A stretch of DNA of 64,000 nucleotides from Serilophus lunatus. Taxonomy: Eukaryota > Chordata > Aves > Passeriformes > Eurylaimidae. Positions 30,044 through 42,140 of this stretch are shown here, in pieces. The notes beneath the pieces were generated by a model. The model saw only the letters and a program-made list of their open reading frames with translations, had not been told where the DNA came from and did not search any database. Within the stretch, counting starts at the first letter, position 1; each line of letters starts with the position of its first letter. The stretch spans positions 3,566,550 to 3,630,549 of the forward strand of contig VXBA01002855.1 in assembly GCA_013399895.1 (NCBI GenBank). The letters run 5' to 3'. Position numbers and translations under genes: made by a program.

Positions 30044-30560
30044 CTGTGGAAGAGAGTGAGGAGGAAATCAGGCAGTTTCCTTTTTTGAAATGCTCCAAGT
30101 GAAAACAATACAACTTACCTGGGATGTGGCAGAAATATATATTGCAGGCAAGGACATAATAAGTAAATAGGAATCCTGAAAAATCTTCTCAAAGTCAACA
30201 AAATGAGCAGCGAAGGTGCTGATAAATTACGAACTACTGATTTCTGCTACACAACCATTTTAGCAATTCAAAGTCACTGGCAATAGCTACAAAGCATGTT
30301 CACAACCTCACTTAGGCTCTGTTGAGCAGAGGATTTGCGGAAGAAAAACGGGTCCCAAAATGCCAATTGGACTCATCATAAATCTCTCTGAACTGTTAAG
30401 AAAGAGGTATCACCATAAAGTGTCAGAGAGGAGAAAGGGGAACGTTATGTGCAAGCATATAATAGGGACTGGGGAGAACAGAAGACATCAGTATATCGTT
30501 GAGCAACAGCCAAAACAACGACGGAAACACACAAACCTGAAAAAGGTCATCAATCCCTAC
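30044..30560 (-). other. BMPR2 intron 4
   Basis: A 517-nt GT-AG intron, the shortest in the gene. I see no repeat in it. Confidence 0.95.
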
Positions 30561-30671
30561 CTGCAAGCATCCTGTATCCAAAGAACAGAGCAGCAATCAA
30601 AACAGCCAGTACAGACACAGATGCCAGGGCAATAACGATTGTCTCATCTGGATGAAAAGAATGAGAAGAAT
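30561..30671 (-). CDS. BMPR2: BMPR2 exon 4: juxtamembrane and transmembrane segment
   Basis: This 111-nt exon, equal to the human length, encodes about residues 144-181. After a short extracellular stretch (SSHSFHPDE) comes the single membrane-spanning helix, a run of Ile/Val/Ala/Leu/Phe from TIVIALASV to IAALFF. It is followed by the cytoplasmic stop-transfer start GYRMLAG. The acceptor is TTTGCTTTCAG and the donor GTAGGG. The first codon is completed with the A from exon 3 and becomes Asn. Only 517 nt separate it from exon 5, while 26 kb separate it from exon 3. Confidence 0.97.
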
Positions 30672-33600
30672 CTGAAAGCAAACAAGACAAGGACGCTTTA
30701 GATGTAAATTTGAAAGAATCAACACTATAAAACATGTAATTGTTATTACAACAATGAGGGGGAAAAATGTACTCTGGATGGTAAGATGTTGCACTAAACT
30801 GTTTTTCCTCTCAAAATCTAGGGATGGCAAGAGAGTTATCAAACACAGCTGAGTGCACACTTATCAACAGCTTTTCCCAGTTTTCCCTTGCCCTGTAACA
30901 AGAGGCACCGACAGCAGAAAGTGAATCTTCCTTTGAGTTGGCAAAGCTCAGCCCAGCCATACAAGGCCAAGTTGATGCAGTCCTGCTCTGCTATCTGTGC
31001 CTTAATCCAGTTTCCTGGTATGAATCAGATTTGTAACCTTTACAAGGATTTTTTTCTTGTTTTTCCCAGGATGAAAAGCTCAAAAGAGTTTGCTAATTGT
31101 GCTACAAATGTGGTGAACAGTGAATGGTTTACTTTCAAATATCTGTAACATACATAATGCCTCTTATGCAAATATTTAAAAATACTTAGAGGTTTTGATC
31201 TGTTTTATGTCAGCGCTCGACTAATTTTTGGCATAATTCTCACTCCTTAACTCGCAAAAAGACAGAGGTATCTCCACTGACTGCAGTAGAGTATCAGGAA
31301 ACCTGAAAAAACAATAAAACATTTAACAAAATTAAATAACTAGTCTTATTGAGCTTTTTTTAATATAGCACATGGGTTTTTTTGTGAAAATGTGAGTACT
31401 TTGCTTTTTCAGGTTTGGCTTTTTTTCTTCCCCTCAGTGGGGAAAAAAGATTTCATTAAAAGATTTGTTTGTGTCTTGGACAGGGAGCTAAATGCTTTTC
31501 CACCTCAGACCCCAGTCTTGCTTTTTGCAGGCATATGGAAATCCAGCCACTTTAATATAAAAATGTATTAGTGCAGATACTCTTCTGATGTCAGAATCAC
31601 TGGAATGTGGCATTACAAGACCTCGTTTACTTTGGCTTCAAAACCAAGTTTGGGAACTATGTTTAAACTTGTCTTATATATTGCAAAAATTACTCCTTAA
31701 AAGACTGTAATGAGACCTAACTATGCTAAAACCACAAAATATAAAATGCACACAAGACTTAAATATTGGATAAGTTTTTAGGTGAGACTGAAATACAATT
31801 TATCCCAGTCTACCCTAGCTGAATGAACTGACGAGTTCACTTGTCTTGAATTGGATTAAAAGAAATTAAACATGATTCACTTATTGAAATTCCCAGTGTG
31901 GACAGATACAAGAGAACTAGGTAAGAAGAGAAAGCAAATTTAAAAGACAACAATTGCTATTTTTATATGAACATAATGGAAAGGGAAAATAATAAAAAGC
32001 TGTTAAGACAGAATATCAGAGAGAGTTTCAGCTGTTACAAAAGTATGTGAAAAATCACCTATCAAAACCAACATGCAGCTCATATCTGATACACCATTTA
32101 AATAAAGGAAGTTTCTGATAATCATAATACAATCAAATTTAGATTTGTTCTGTCAAAACAAATACCATCACCACTTGTTTTGGTTCACTAAGAAAGTAAG
32201 TTGTTGCCACAGAGCACTGTGTCATGGAAGAAAAGCTGTGACTTCCATTGCAAGGAGATTAAAAGATATACATTACAACTGTCATCTAAATTATTAATTC
32301 AAAGCATACACATACATATATATTAAAAACCACAACATCATAAAGTAAACTGTTACATCATACAAAGCTATATGAAATATTACACAAGTTTAAGAACTGA
32401 GTAACTGCTCACAGGGAAATGGTAATTTTGACTTTCCGATTTTTATGAATGGAATTTACATTTTATTGGGTTATCTTTTAAAATAGATATTAAACGTGGC
32501 AGGTTTTGCATCAGTTCAAGACAGTTCCTAGCATGTACTGAGAAGATGCAAGCTGTGAGAGACTGACCTTTTTGCTATAACCTCAGCTGTATTTTCTTTG
32601 AGCGCACAACTAGAGCACAGCCCTTTGCAACCTTCCCATCACCAAATCAACTGTGATCCCTTTCACCACTGTTTGCCACATGGTATCTGATGCCTAAGAT
32701 TTCTACTTTAGTTTACTGTACAATCAAAGGATTAACAACATGCTTCCATCCAGAGGGCCCTCCTCTATCCTGGAATGGGATTTTGCTATTCCTCTAATCC
32801 TGGCTGGCCCAGGGCAAGGCCATCCTGAGAAATGGGTTCTTCAACAGCTCTGGCTGCCTTGGCACACTCCCCTTAGAAGCTTGTCAATGGTGGCATTATG
32901 CAGGCTGGAGAGATACTAGAAAATCTCTAGATAAAAATGTTTTGTACCCATCAGCGGTAGAAAAACATACAGAGAAAAGGGACAGTTGCTTTTTCCTTTC
33001 TTGATAGACCATCTCTCTTTAGTGGGTTGCTGAGCAGTCGCCAGGTAACCTCAAAGAACCTCCCTAGCCTTCAAGAAGAAAGAGTATTTTAATTTTTTTT
33101 AGGTAGAGTTGTTTCTTAATAAATCTTAGACTGGCTTATCTTGAACTAATTCTCAATTCTTGTAAATATTTTAAAATAACACTGTCAACATTCCAACAGC
33201 CAAGTCAGTCCTACAGTGCAAGCTACTACTGTCAAGTTGTCAAGCAACATTTATAAATCTAAGAACAAATACAAATTTCTTAGTAAGGGTAATTGAACAT
33301 CTCAATGGAGTCATAAAATGCAGCTCAAAACAGTATGAGGGAGTAAAACAGTGCATATGACAGCCAGTCATTTCCAGCAAGGACAATTTTACTGTCTTTT
33401 TCTTGTAAATCTACATAAAAAGCACAATCTCCCCATAATGACAAAAAGCCCAGACAGCTCCAAAACCCCCAGAAAAAGTGTTATTTCTATTGACCCTCTA
33501 TCAGCTTTGTAAAACAGTAACTTTGTCAGATTATCAATCTTTCTTAAATGGAAAAAAAAGCTATGTCACTTATTGATCCAGTTATAAAACCTTCCCAAAT

Positions 33601-36600
33601 TTAACAAAACTCTTATTAACTCGCTACTTTTATTGATCTCTTTCTTCAGATATAGCTCATCTTCAGTCTTTTACACCATACTTACCTTGAAGAGTCTAGG
33701 CAAGAAATGTTAGCAAAGCCAAAACCAGATAGGACCTCTCAAGGCATTTGCAGGGGTTTACATGTCCTCTTTTATTTACTTCTAAGCAATTAATAGATAT
33801 TTTATATATAATTATGCACAAAGTCATATTTCTCTTGGTATTATTTGCAGATGCATTTTAACTAAGTCATGAAAAAACACATTGGTGCAGGTCAATATAA
33901 GTGACTAATGACCTTTTAAGCAAGGAAAGAAGTTTCTTTTCATGCTTTCTTCCATGAACTTACAGCCCTGGCTAAAACAACCACAACCCCTTATGATTAG
34001 AATATTCAATATGAGAGTTTATTTGATTCTGCATTTTCTATCAATAGCTCCAGATGAATCACAGTGCACAAACAAATTTTTCTGACATAAGGCTTTCTTG
34101 GTCTGAAACTGTTAACAACCTCTCCCTCTAATCAGGGGAGTCTGCTTTCAAAGTTTATTTACAATGACTGGACACCTGCCCTACAGCTTCACTGTACAGA
34201 CTCACTTTAAACATGCCTAACAGTCACTCAACAATCTCATCTGAGTTTTTGGAATCATTACCAATATTTGGGTATTTCTTTAATGATAGATACACACTGA
34301 ATTGAAAATAAAATTGTCCAACACTGCCTTCAAATCTCACACTGGGAATGTTAGTGTCTCAGTATTATTCTTAAACCAATGTCAAGCATAAAAAAATCAA
34401 TAGCATACTGAGCAGAATCAGCTGCAGACTCTCAATTATTAAGGAGTTGACTACTGAGGCAAATTCTACCTACACTAGTACACAGAAGCTGGCAGCAGAG
34501 CTTCCCTGGGTTTATATCACTGTAACAGAAAACAAAGTTAGCGCAGTTCCTTGTTTCACTGCTACTTAAAAGTGAGGTTATTTGCAACTTCAGCTGAGGC
34601 TCCCTGATCTACTCAAAATCTGCAGCAACAAAAAAAAACCCAACAGAAGCTCTTGGAAGGCCCAAACCAACTCAAGAGTCAATGTCTTGTCCCAGCTGGA
34701 TGAGAAAGGAGGGCACTGCTCCTAGGGCTCCCGACTCTACAAGCAGCATGGCATGCACACACTCCAAACATTTTGCCAGTAAATCTGATAGTACTCAGTA
34801 TTTTACTCAAGTCCACCAATCCATCCCACCACAAAGAATGCTACAAGTCTTTTCTGTCCTTTTGTTTTGTTTTTCCTTGTGCTAGTAAGAAAAAGAAACA
34901 AAGCATGACTCATTAACAGAGACAAGCTTCTTCTGGCTGAGGAGCAGCTGGTAACCAACAGGCCACCATTCCCAGAAGTGTTCTGACCTCATCATCAATA
35001 AAGAACTTATTTTCAGGCTCCAAAAAGCCAAGTACAACAAATCCTGTGTATGGAGAGAATTTTGTCAAAGGTACACACTAATGATTGGGAATGTATTTCA
35101 GAGCACATCGTGAAGGGGATTGGTTCTAGCACTCGATTAGAAGTGAGTCATCTGGCTGAACACAGCCCTGCACTTGGGATACTCCCTGCAGGCACTTCTA
35201 CCACATTAGCTATTTCTCTCTCTTTTCTCAAGCATCACTGCCATAATAGTTTCCAAGCACTTATACAATATCTTTGATAAATTAAGTTTTTAAAATTAGG
35301 CTTCCATATTGCTGCACATGGAGGTTGTCTAACTGCTGCCTTCCTATCCTTCCCCAGGAATGACACAGACTGAAGAATACTATTGGCAGTGCTAAAGGCA
35401 TCAGGAAGAACAATGTTTTCCCTTCAAATTAACTTTTCCATTATAAACGCAAGCTTGCAATATTTAATTAATGCAGCAGTATTCCGACCCATGTCTATGT
35501 TTGAAAAAGCTTCTTTTATTTCTCTGTAATTTAACTTTCAAAAATTAAAGCCTCTTTTGTTTGCTTCCTGTTTCTGTGCTTTAAAATTAGCATTTCTCCT
35601 ATGATGAAAGAACATTATGAGGAATCAGAGAAAACTGAGACAAAACCAGGTAACAACAGCCAATGGCAAAAGAGTCTGTAAACATACAGAACTCCTTCCT
35701 GGGAGCCAGAAAGGGGAGATGTGACTCTTTGTACCTGCCTTTCCCATCAGCAAATACAGCCATTGCCTCAGTTCCCCCCACACACCATCTATCTCCCTCC
35801 ACAGCTGCTCCAGATAAAGCATCGACTAACCCAACATCACTGCACCAGTTCAGGCACCAACATTGTCCTGTGCAGGTAAAATATTCCTGGCTGACAAACT
35901 GTGAGGAACCCATGCAGTTTTCGTATTTCCTACTACACCCTTCAACACATTGTTGCCCTGATACTGTTACTGAAATTAGGAGCTATGAAGCAAATGGAAA
36001 GAGAAATGAAGAGAAGGAAGGATACTCTCCTCTTTTCAACAGAAGCTGTCCAGAGAACTTCTCTCTACCACTACACCAAAGGTTTTACACTGCAATGGCC
36101 AAAGAGCTGCCTGGGACACCGCAGAGATCACTGATATGATGAGATACCTTAAGGCTGCCATGAGAAAAGGCAGTAAGTGTTAACCAAATGGAAAAACTAG
36201 GAATCCCAAGGGGAAAAATTTGATTGTATAATTAAAGGCTGTATCCCAACACAAACACTCAAAAGGATATGGCCTTGAAACCATGCAAGCAATGACACTG
36301 TTTTCTTTTAATATTTAAACGTTTGAATAAGAAACCAAGAAACCTTAGGCTTCAGAATGTTGTTTCAAAGCTATATATTTACATGGTGGTGATCATAATA
36401 AAGGACATTTGCACATTAATTTCCACCAGATCTCCATATTGCTATTAAAGCTTTTCATTACATTTTCAGAAATCTGCCTACTTTTCATATAAATGACTCA
36501 CAGCTGTGTATCTGTCAGATAGTAGTAAATAATTCTAGAAAATATATGTGTGTATTTAAGTTCAGGTAGGCATTGTACAAAAACATTTTAGAGAAATGTA

Positions 36601-38663
36601 CAATTATTCTATATAATGCAAATCAGCTTTAAAAATAATTACCTATGTTCCTACAGAATTTCTGGTAGCTATGTATCAGAAGCCAAGTGGTCTTAGTGCT
36701 GATATGTACCAATATATTACTATTTATTTAATTTGCCATATCACAAGTAAGTAGCAATGTTAGTCTCGAAACAAGTAAGGAAAACACCATCCTTTAACCT
36801 TCACAGCACAACAGTAACATCTGATTTTTCAAAACAACTACAGCTGCATGGACTCTGATCAAAGTCAGTAAAATTACAGAGGGACTCGAAGATCTGCCCA
36901 TACAGATCACTTTAAAAAGAAGCAGAGTCTTCATGCCATCCTACAACTATTTCTTTGATGTGATAGATTCAATATGTTCATTGCCAATCTCTTGCAGAAG
37001 CGGCTCCTCCATTAAGGAATCTTAATGATACAGAGGATGAGATCAGAAGGATGAGGCAAAGCTTATGGTTCAGTCACCAACGCAGTGTGAGATGAAGGTT
37101 GCAGTGTGGGGCAATGTGGCCTTCAGCTGCAGATGACTGCAAATATGCTCTGCAGATCAGAAAAGAGACCTTTCAAGTATATTTGATTCAACTTGCTTTT
37201 AAAATCACATTGCTGTTCACAGTGGCACTGCACAACTTTCATGACAGTGGTAAGATCTCGGTCCTTTGAAAAAACACACAATTAGCAATCTTTCCAAGGG
37301 CCCACAATCTCAATCACAATCTGTTTATTTTTTTCGCCTACACAAAGCTTATATCCAACATGTCTTAGGAATCCTCCACAAAGTGCAGAATATGCATCCC
37401 TTACTGCATTCTAGCAGCACATTCCAACCAAACCAAAACACCTCATCAGGTCTTTTTTCCCTCCTCTTTTCTAGACAGTAATCAACATTTCTTTCCAAAC
37501 AACTGACTATTGCCTCATTTCTGATCCACTGTCCTGCAGCAAGAGAGCTCAGTCTTCACCACATCAGAGCAAGTGACAAGAAAGCCTCCAATATAAACAC
37601 TATATGGAAATTACTCAAACAATTTAATGTAAATGCTAAATTCATTCAGTGCAGGGAAGAAAATGAGCAAGAAAAAAAAAAAGCAGATAGCTTGTAATAC
37701 AAAACTATGTTAGTAGCCTAACAGTGTCTAAAAAAAGATACTGAAAGATACCTAAAGAGATACTACCTACCAAGATACCATGGACATAGATCAGACCATA
37801 AAATGCCAACTTGAATCCCATCGCGCAACCTTCTACATCAATTTAATTAAATGCATTTAAACCTACATTTTAGTTGAGTTGGAACTACAAGGTTGGAACA
37901 CCTTAAAGTTCTGTTCTACAGACCTTTACAATGAAATCCAGCAGGAGCTATTGCCAAGTTTCCATTAAACTGGCATGCACTGCTAAGAATGATGAAAACA
38001 ACAACAAAAAAATTGCATTTCCTAAACATCTCCTGTCATTCACCTAAGCTTTTATAGGTGCATTTATAGGTGTTTTAAAACAACTATTATCCTAATTCTG
38101 ATTTATGAGCCTGTGCATGAGAAGGCTGCATTCTTCTATAAGCAACTGACAATGAAATTAAAATTCATGTGCAAACCGTGTAACAGGAGTATAAAATGTA
38201 AGTATCTGATACCTATCAACGTGAACATCTTCAATGCTTTAACCGAAGTTGAGATAAGGAATACTATTTCATGTACAATTTTTGGAGGTGCTTGAAGGCA
38301 CAATGAAGATAACTTCTGTGCAAGAGGATTGAGCACTTGGTGCTCATGTAGATGAAAAACACAATGGGAACTGTGTATTTTGTGGGAGACAGCACAACAC
38401 TTTAACAGGATAATCCTGCCAACCAGTAACCCTAAGGCAATTTTCTTTCATAACCGAAAACAGATGTTTTCCCTGGACTTAAGAGCAGATCTCTGGTTTC
38501 TAGTCCATTGGCTTGGATGAAAACAGAAAATTTGCACTTGCTTCCAATCATTCCTATATTTGAAGAAAAGATTTAAACAGTCACCAGTATGTTTTCAGTT
38601 TGCACTTAGCATCATCATTATTTGATTGATTTTAACTTTTAACATAAAATCTTATATACTTAT

Positions 38664-38687
38664 TGTCATGAGGTGTCCTTCATGACA
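38664..38687. repeat. Short inverted repeat in intron 3
   Basis: TGTCATGA and its perfect reverse complement TCATGACA are separated by 8 nt, giving a small potential hairpin. A further TGTCATG follows shortly after. No function is suggested by the context. Confidence 0.6.
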
Positions 38688-40029
38688 CTTCTTGTCATGG
38701 TTTTATCCACATCAGGAGAGCTCAAATTTTAATGCATTTTCTACATAGTTGCATCACTGTGTGGAACCTGAACTGTAAGAAAGCACCAGTCTCTCATGAG
38801 ACTTACAGTAACATCACAACCTGGCAACCATGCATCATGGATCCCATCTGTTCCTCGGTGAATGCCTCAAAATATCATACAGCTTGGGCTGTAATATTTA
38901 TTTCCCATAACATGCTCCAGAGAAATCCTGCTACAGCTAGAAATCAATCGTCTGAGATGGCAGAGTTTCAGGGGGCAGATCTCTCTTCCAATTGCCGGAA
39001 AACGCAATTTGGATTTGAGCTTTGCTTCCAGGAGGAGGGCTCCCTCACTGGCCCTGCAGCCAGGCTGTTCAAGGTGGAATCTCTTCCAGCACCTGTGTCC
39101 TCCTCTTGGCTGCCACCAAGCACCCGGTCTGGAGTTAGGCTGTGGGTATTAGATTGGCCTTTTTTGTTCTTTTTTTAATAAAAGAACACTGCACTGATAC
39201 ATGAAACTTAAAAATGAAGCATATAATTTCTTTGGCAGGAAAGTTGGTTATGTAATCCCTAACTACTCTTCTTTGATGACTAGATACAGAGAGGTGAATT
39301 AGCAGCTTGTCATATTTGTACAGAAGGAATTCATAAGTTCATAAAAACTCCACAAAACTTCTTGTTCTGCCTTTTTTTCTGTGAGTTCAGGCACCTTCAG
39401 TATAACACTTATAATCATGATATATGCAAAATAAGTAGCAATTCAACCCCAAAACTACATTTAGATTACTCTCTCTGAAATTCCCTATATACCAATAAAT
39501 ATTTGATTACTAGAGAGATAAAAGAAATACCTTGCTTCTTTAGGCAAACTACTTTTGAGTACACCTCAACCTTGCCTTCAAGTCTAATGGAAAGCTAGTT
39601 TGAACACTTTACCACATACTGGAGACATCTTCCATATTGAAATAAAATAGTCAGAAAAATGTTTTTTTAATAAAAAGACTGAAACTAACATTTACATTAT
39701 CCCCTTATATTAATCTTGGAGTAACTGGACTTGCTGCTTATCAAACCAAACAGTAACACCAGCTTTAACATGATGGCACGCTTCCAGCCTCTGTAAAACA
39801 CTGCATCAAAAAATACATGTGCTGCAAAGAAAAAAATGAGTACTTCAGAAAGCTTCTTTAAAGATATTTGAAGTTCTTTTAAATTCAACAGGCTCAATAG
39901 CCACATATTTAATGTTTGTAATGTTCCCAGGCACTAAAAATAGAGCCTCAAAAATTACATCAAAACACTCAAATGCCTATATTTATATGGGTAAGCAAAC
40001 AAAGCAGCCCCTAAATCTTTCAGAAAAGG

Positions 40030-40400
40030 CAGCTCTGATCCCGTACGTCTGCATTTTTAAGTCTTGGAGAGCGCTGCTCCCAGGAATGCTGTCTGCCAGC
40101 CATGCTCCCCGCGCTCCCACACAGTCGCTCCCCCCTTGCCAGCCATCTCCTCAGTGGGAAGGCTGAGCCCAGCCCCAGCAGCGTGGGATGTCCGGGCCTG
40201 TCCCGGCAGGTTCGTGCCGGTACACCCTGAAGGACTGGCACTGGCGGGTGCCTCTGTTTATGGGCACAGAGGCTGATGCTGCTCCTGCCCATGGCCAGCT
40301 CTGAGCTCCGGCTCCTGTGGGGGCAGGTACGCCAAGCACAATACAAGATGCACACCTGACTGTGGTTCGGGAATACTTTTTTCCTGCCAACCTTGGCAAC
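40030..40400. other. CpG-rich patch inside intron 3
   Basis: Within a strongly AT-rich, CpG-poor intron this roughly 370-bp block is GC-rich and contains a dozen or so CpG dinucleotides, including GTACG, AGCGCTG, CCCGCGC, GTCCGGG, CCCGGC and GTGCCGG. It could be a small intragenic CpG island or enhancer, or an inserted GC-rich repeat not recognised here. Overlapping open frames on both strands are a natural result of high GC and are not called as genes. Confidence 0.45.
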
Positions 40401-40972
40401 AGGCAATGAAGAATGAACCGATCTAATGGACATGATTGTGTGGAGTGTTTATTCCAAAATCATTACCCTAAACATGCAGTGAAATCTGAATTACAGCACA
40501 ATTTTAGGCGGCCAACCTGTTTCAAGCAAAAACCCAAGATCAATACAAACAGGATGAGAATGAGTTCTGAGAAAACCTTTCATTGCACTTTTGGTTTATA
40601 TCCTAGTACTTCAGATCTCATGCTCTAAATCAGCTTAATAATGTAATCCTCAACTGTAATCCTCAAGTGTAGCAAGTATTTTAGTACTAAAACTTAACTT
40701 TTCCTACTTGAATTCAAGACCATTTTCCTATAATTCCAATACAACTCAGTATAGTGCACATTCTTGTACAAGGTTTTGCAATTCTAAATTTGAAAGCCTG
40801 CGCTACAGAGCTTAGAGTTAAACCTGACTGATATTTTAGAAACATTCACAGTTACTAAAGATTGTGTATGCCTGGCTAATGCCAATTCAAATAATGCCCA
40901 CAGTGCTCTGAAAGGTATGCATCTGCTCTAGCTCTTCCTATCACCGTTTAGGAGAGTCTAACATGAAAGTAC

Positions 40973-41010
40973 ATGTCCCATCTTCCCACTAATGTCCCAT
41001 CTTCCCACTA
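40973..41010. repeat. 19-bp perfect tandem duplication in intron 3
   Basis: ATGTCCCATCTTCCCACTA occurs twice in direct succession without mismatch. This looks like a recent local slippage or duplication event. Confidence 0.9.
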
Positions 41011-42004
41011 ATCCTCTCTCATACTCTCCTATTTTCCCCAATCATCTTCTCTACATGGACATATAAATTTATAACTTTTACTAGATTCTAAGTCTCCAAA
41101 AAATATTTTTAACCTTTTTTTTCAAGTCTTCTGTAACTTTAAGATAACAATAATCATTACATTTCTCTGCCCTCTAACACCGTACTGGTTGGTTGTACCA
41201 GGTATTTTCCAGATGAAATGATTATTAGAAGGAACTGAGTGATGAAGCAGAAAGCAGGATGTTGGGACCGGACAAAAATCTCCCTCTTACCTTGCTGCAG
41301 GGTGCCTGAGGAATGCAACGAAAAGTATCTTCTTTTCCTCAGGACCTTAAGCACTCTCATTCAGTTCATATCAGAGTCTCTCCCTCCTGTTCCTAACTCA
41401 GCTCCCATCTAGCACAGCACCATCACTGAGGACACTGCTCTCCCGTGTGTCCATGCCAGCGAGCAGAGGAGAGCAGTGGAACAGCTGAACCTCTCCCTCC
41501 TCCACAGCTGAGGGGCCTTAGCAAAGGCTATTTCCCTCCATTCCGTCCGTGTTTAAATTGAGATTCATCTGCTTTCTGCACGGGAAGAACCTCTTTCTCT
41601 AACACACTTCACAGATATGAGAGACAGCTATTTGGAAATATCCTCAAGCAGAAGGAAAGGACGGACAGAAAAGGCTGTGGAAACCTGACAAGGCCAACAG
41701 AGCCAAGAGGAGGAGGGAGTGGCAGGACCAGCTTTCCACAGGGCTGAAGCCAAAACAGTGAGAGTGGCCCAGAGAGGAGAAAGGATTTAACCTCAGGACT
41801 CCAGCAAAATCAATAGTCTCCACTGACAAACAGCTTCTGTTTCCAAGGCACCAGCTGGAGCGACCTTCTTCAAACAGAAAACTGCATCTTTTACGAGGGC
41901 TCACCAATGCAGATTAGATATGTGTAAATGCATTTTTTTTTATCCTAAAGGAAGGAAGAAATTTCCAGAACTTGAAATGTAAAACAAAAGGAAACTCAGA
42001 TTGA

Positions 42005-42140
42005 GTTTCTGGCTCTCATACAGAATAGCCTGATCTTAGGTAGGTTACTTTGCCTCCTTGTGCATCGTGTTAGCTAGTTATATAATGGGGAAAACAGTAT
42101 CTTCCCTAACTTCAAAGGTTATTCTGATTACTTTAAAATA
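42005..42140 (+). mobile_element. MIR-like (CORE-SINE) remnant
   Basis: The plus strand follows the order of the MIR consensus as I remember it: CTGATCTTAGGTAGGTTACTT (compare GACCTTGGGCAAGTTACTT), then TGCCTCCTTGTGC, then ATAATGGGGAAAACAGTATC, then AAAGGTTATTCTGATTACTTT. It is strongly diverged, as expected for a SINE family that predates the split of birds and mammals. Confidence 0.6.

Noticed and set aside
35663..36139. 158-codon open frame on the plus strand in intron 3
   Set aside because: It is low-complexity in places, has no recognisable domain and overlaps minus-strand frames of similar length. It is likely chance in a 26-kb intron.
38732..39178. 148-codon plus-strand open frame in intron 3
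   Set aside because: There is no recognisable homology. Length alone is not enough support for a gene.
40020..40433. 137-codon minus-strand open frame over the CpG-rich patch
   Set aside because: High GC lowers stop-codon frequency, and an overlapping frame is open on the other strand too. There is no domain.
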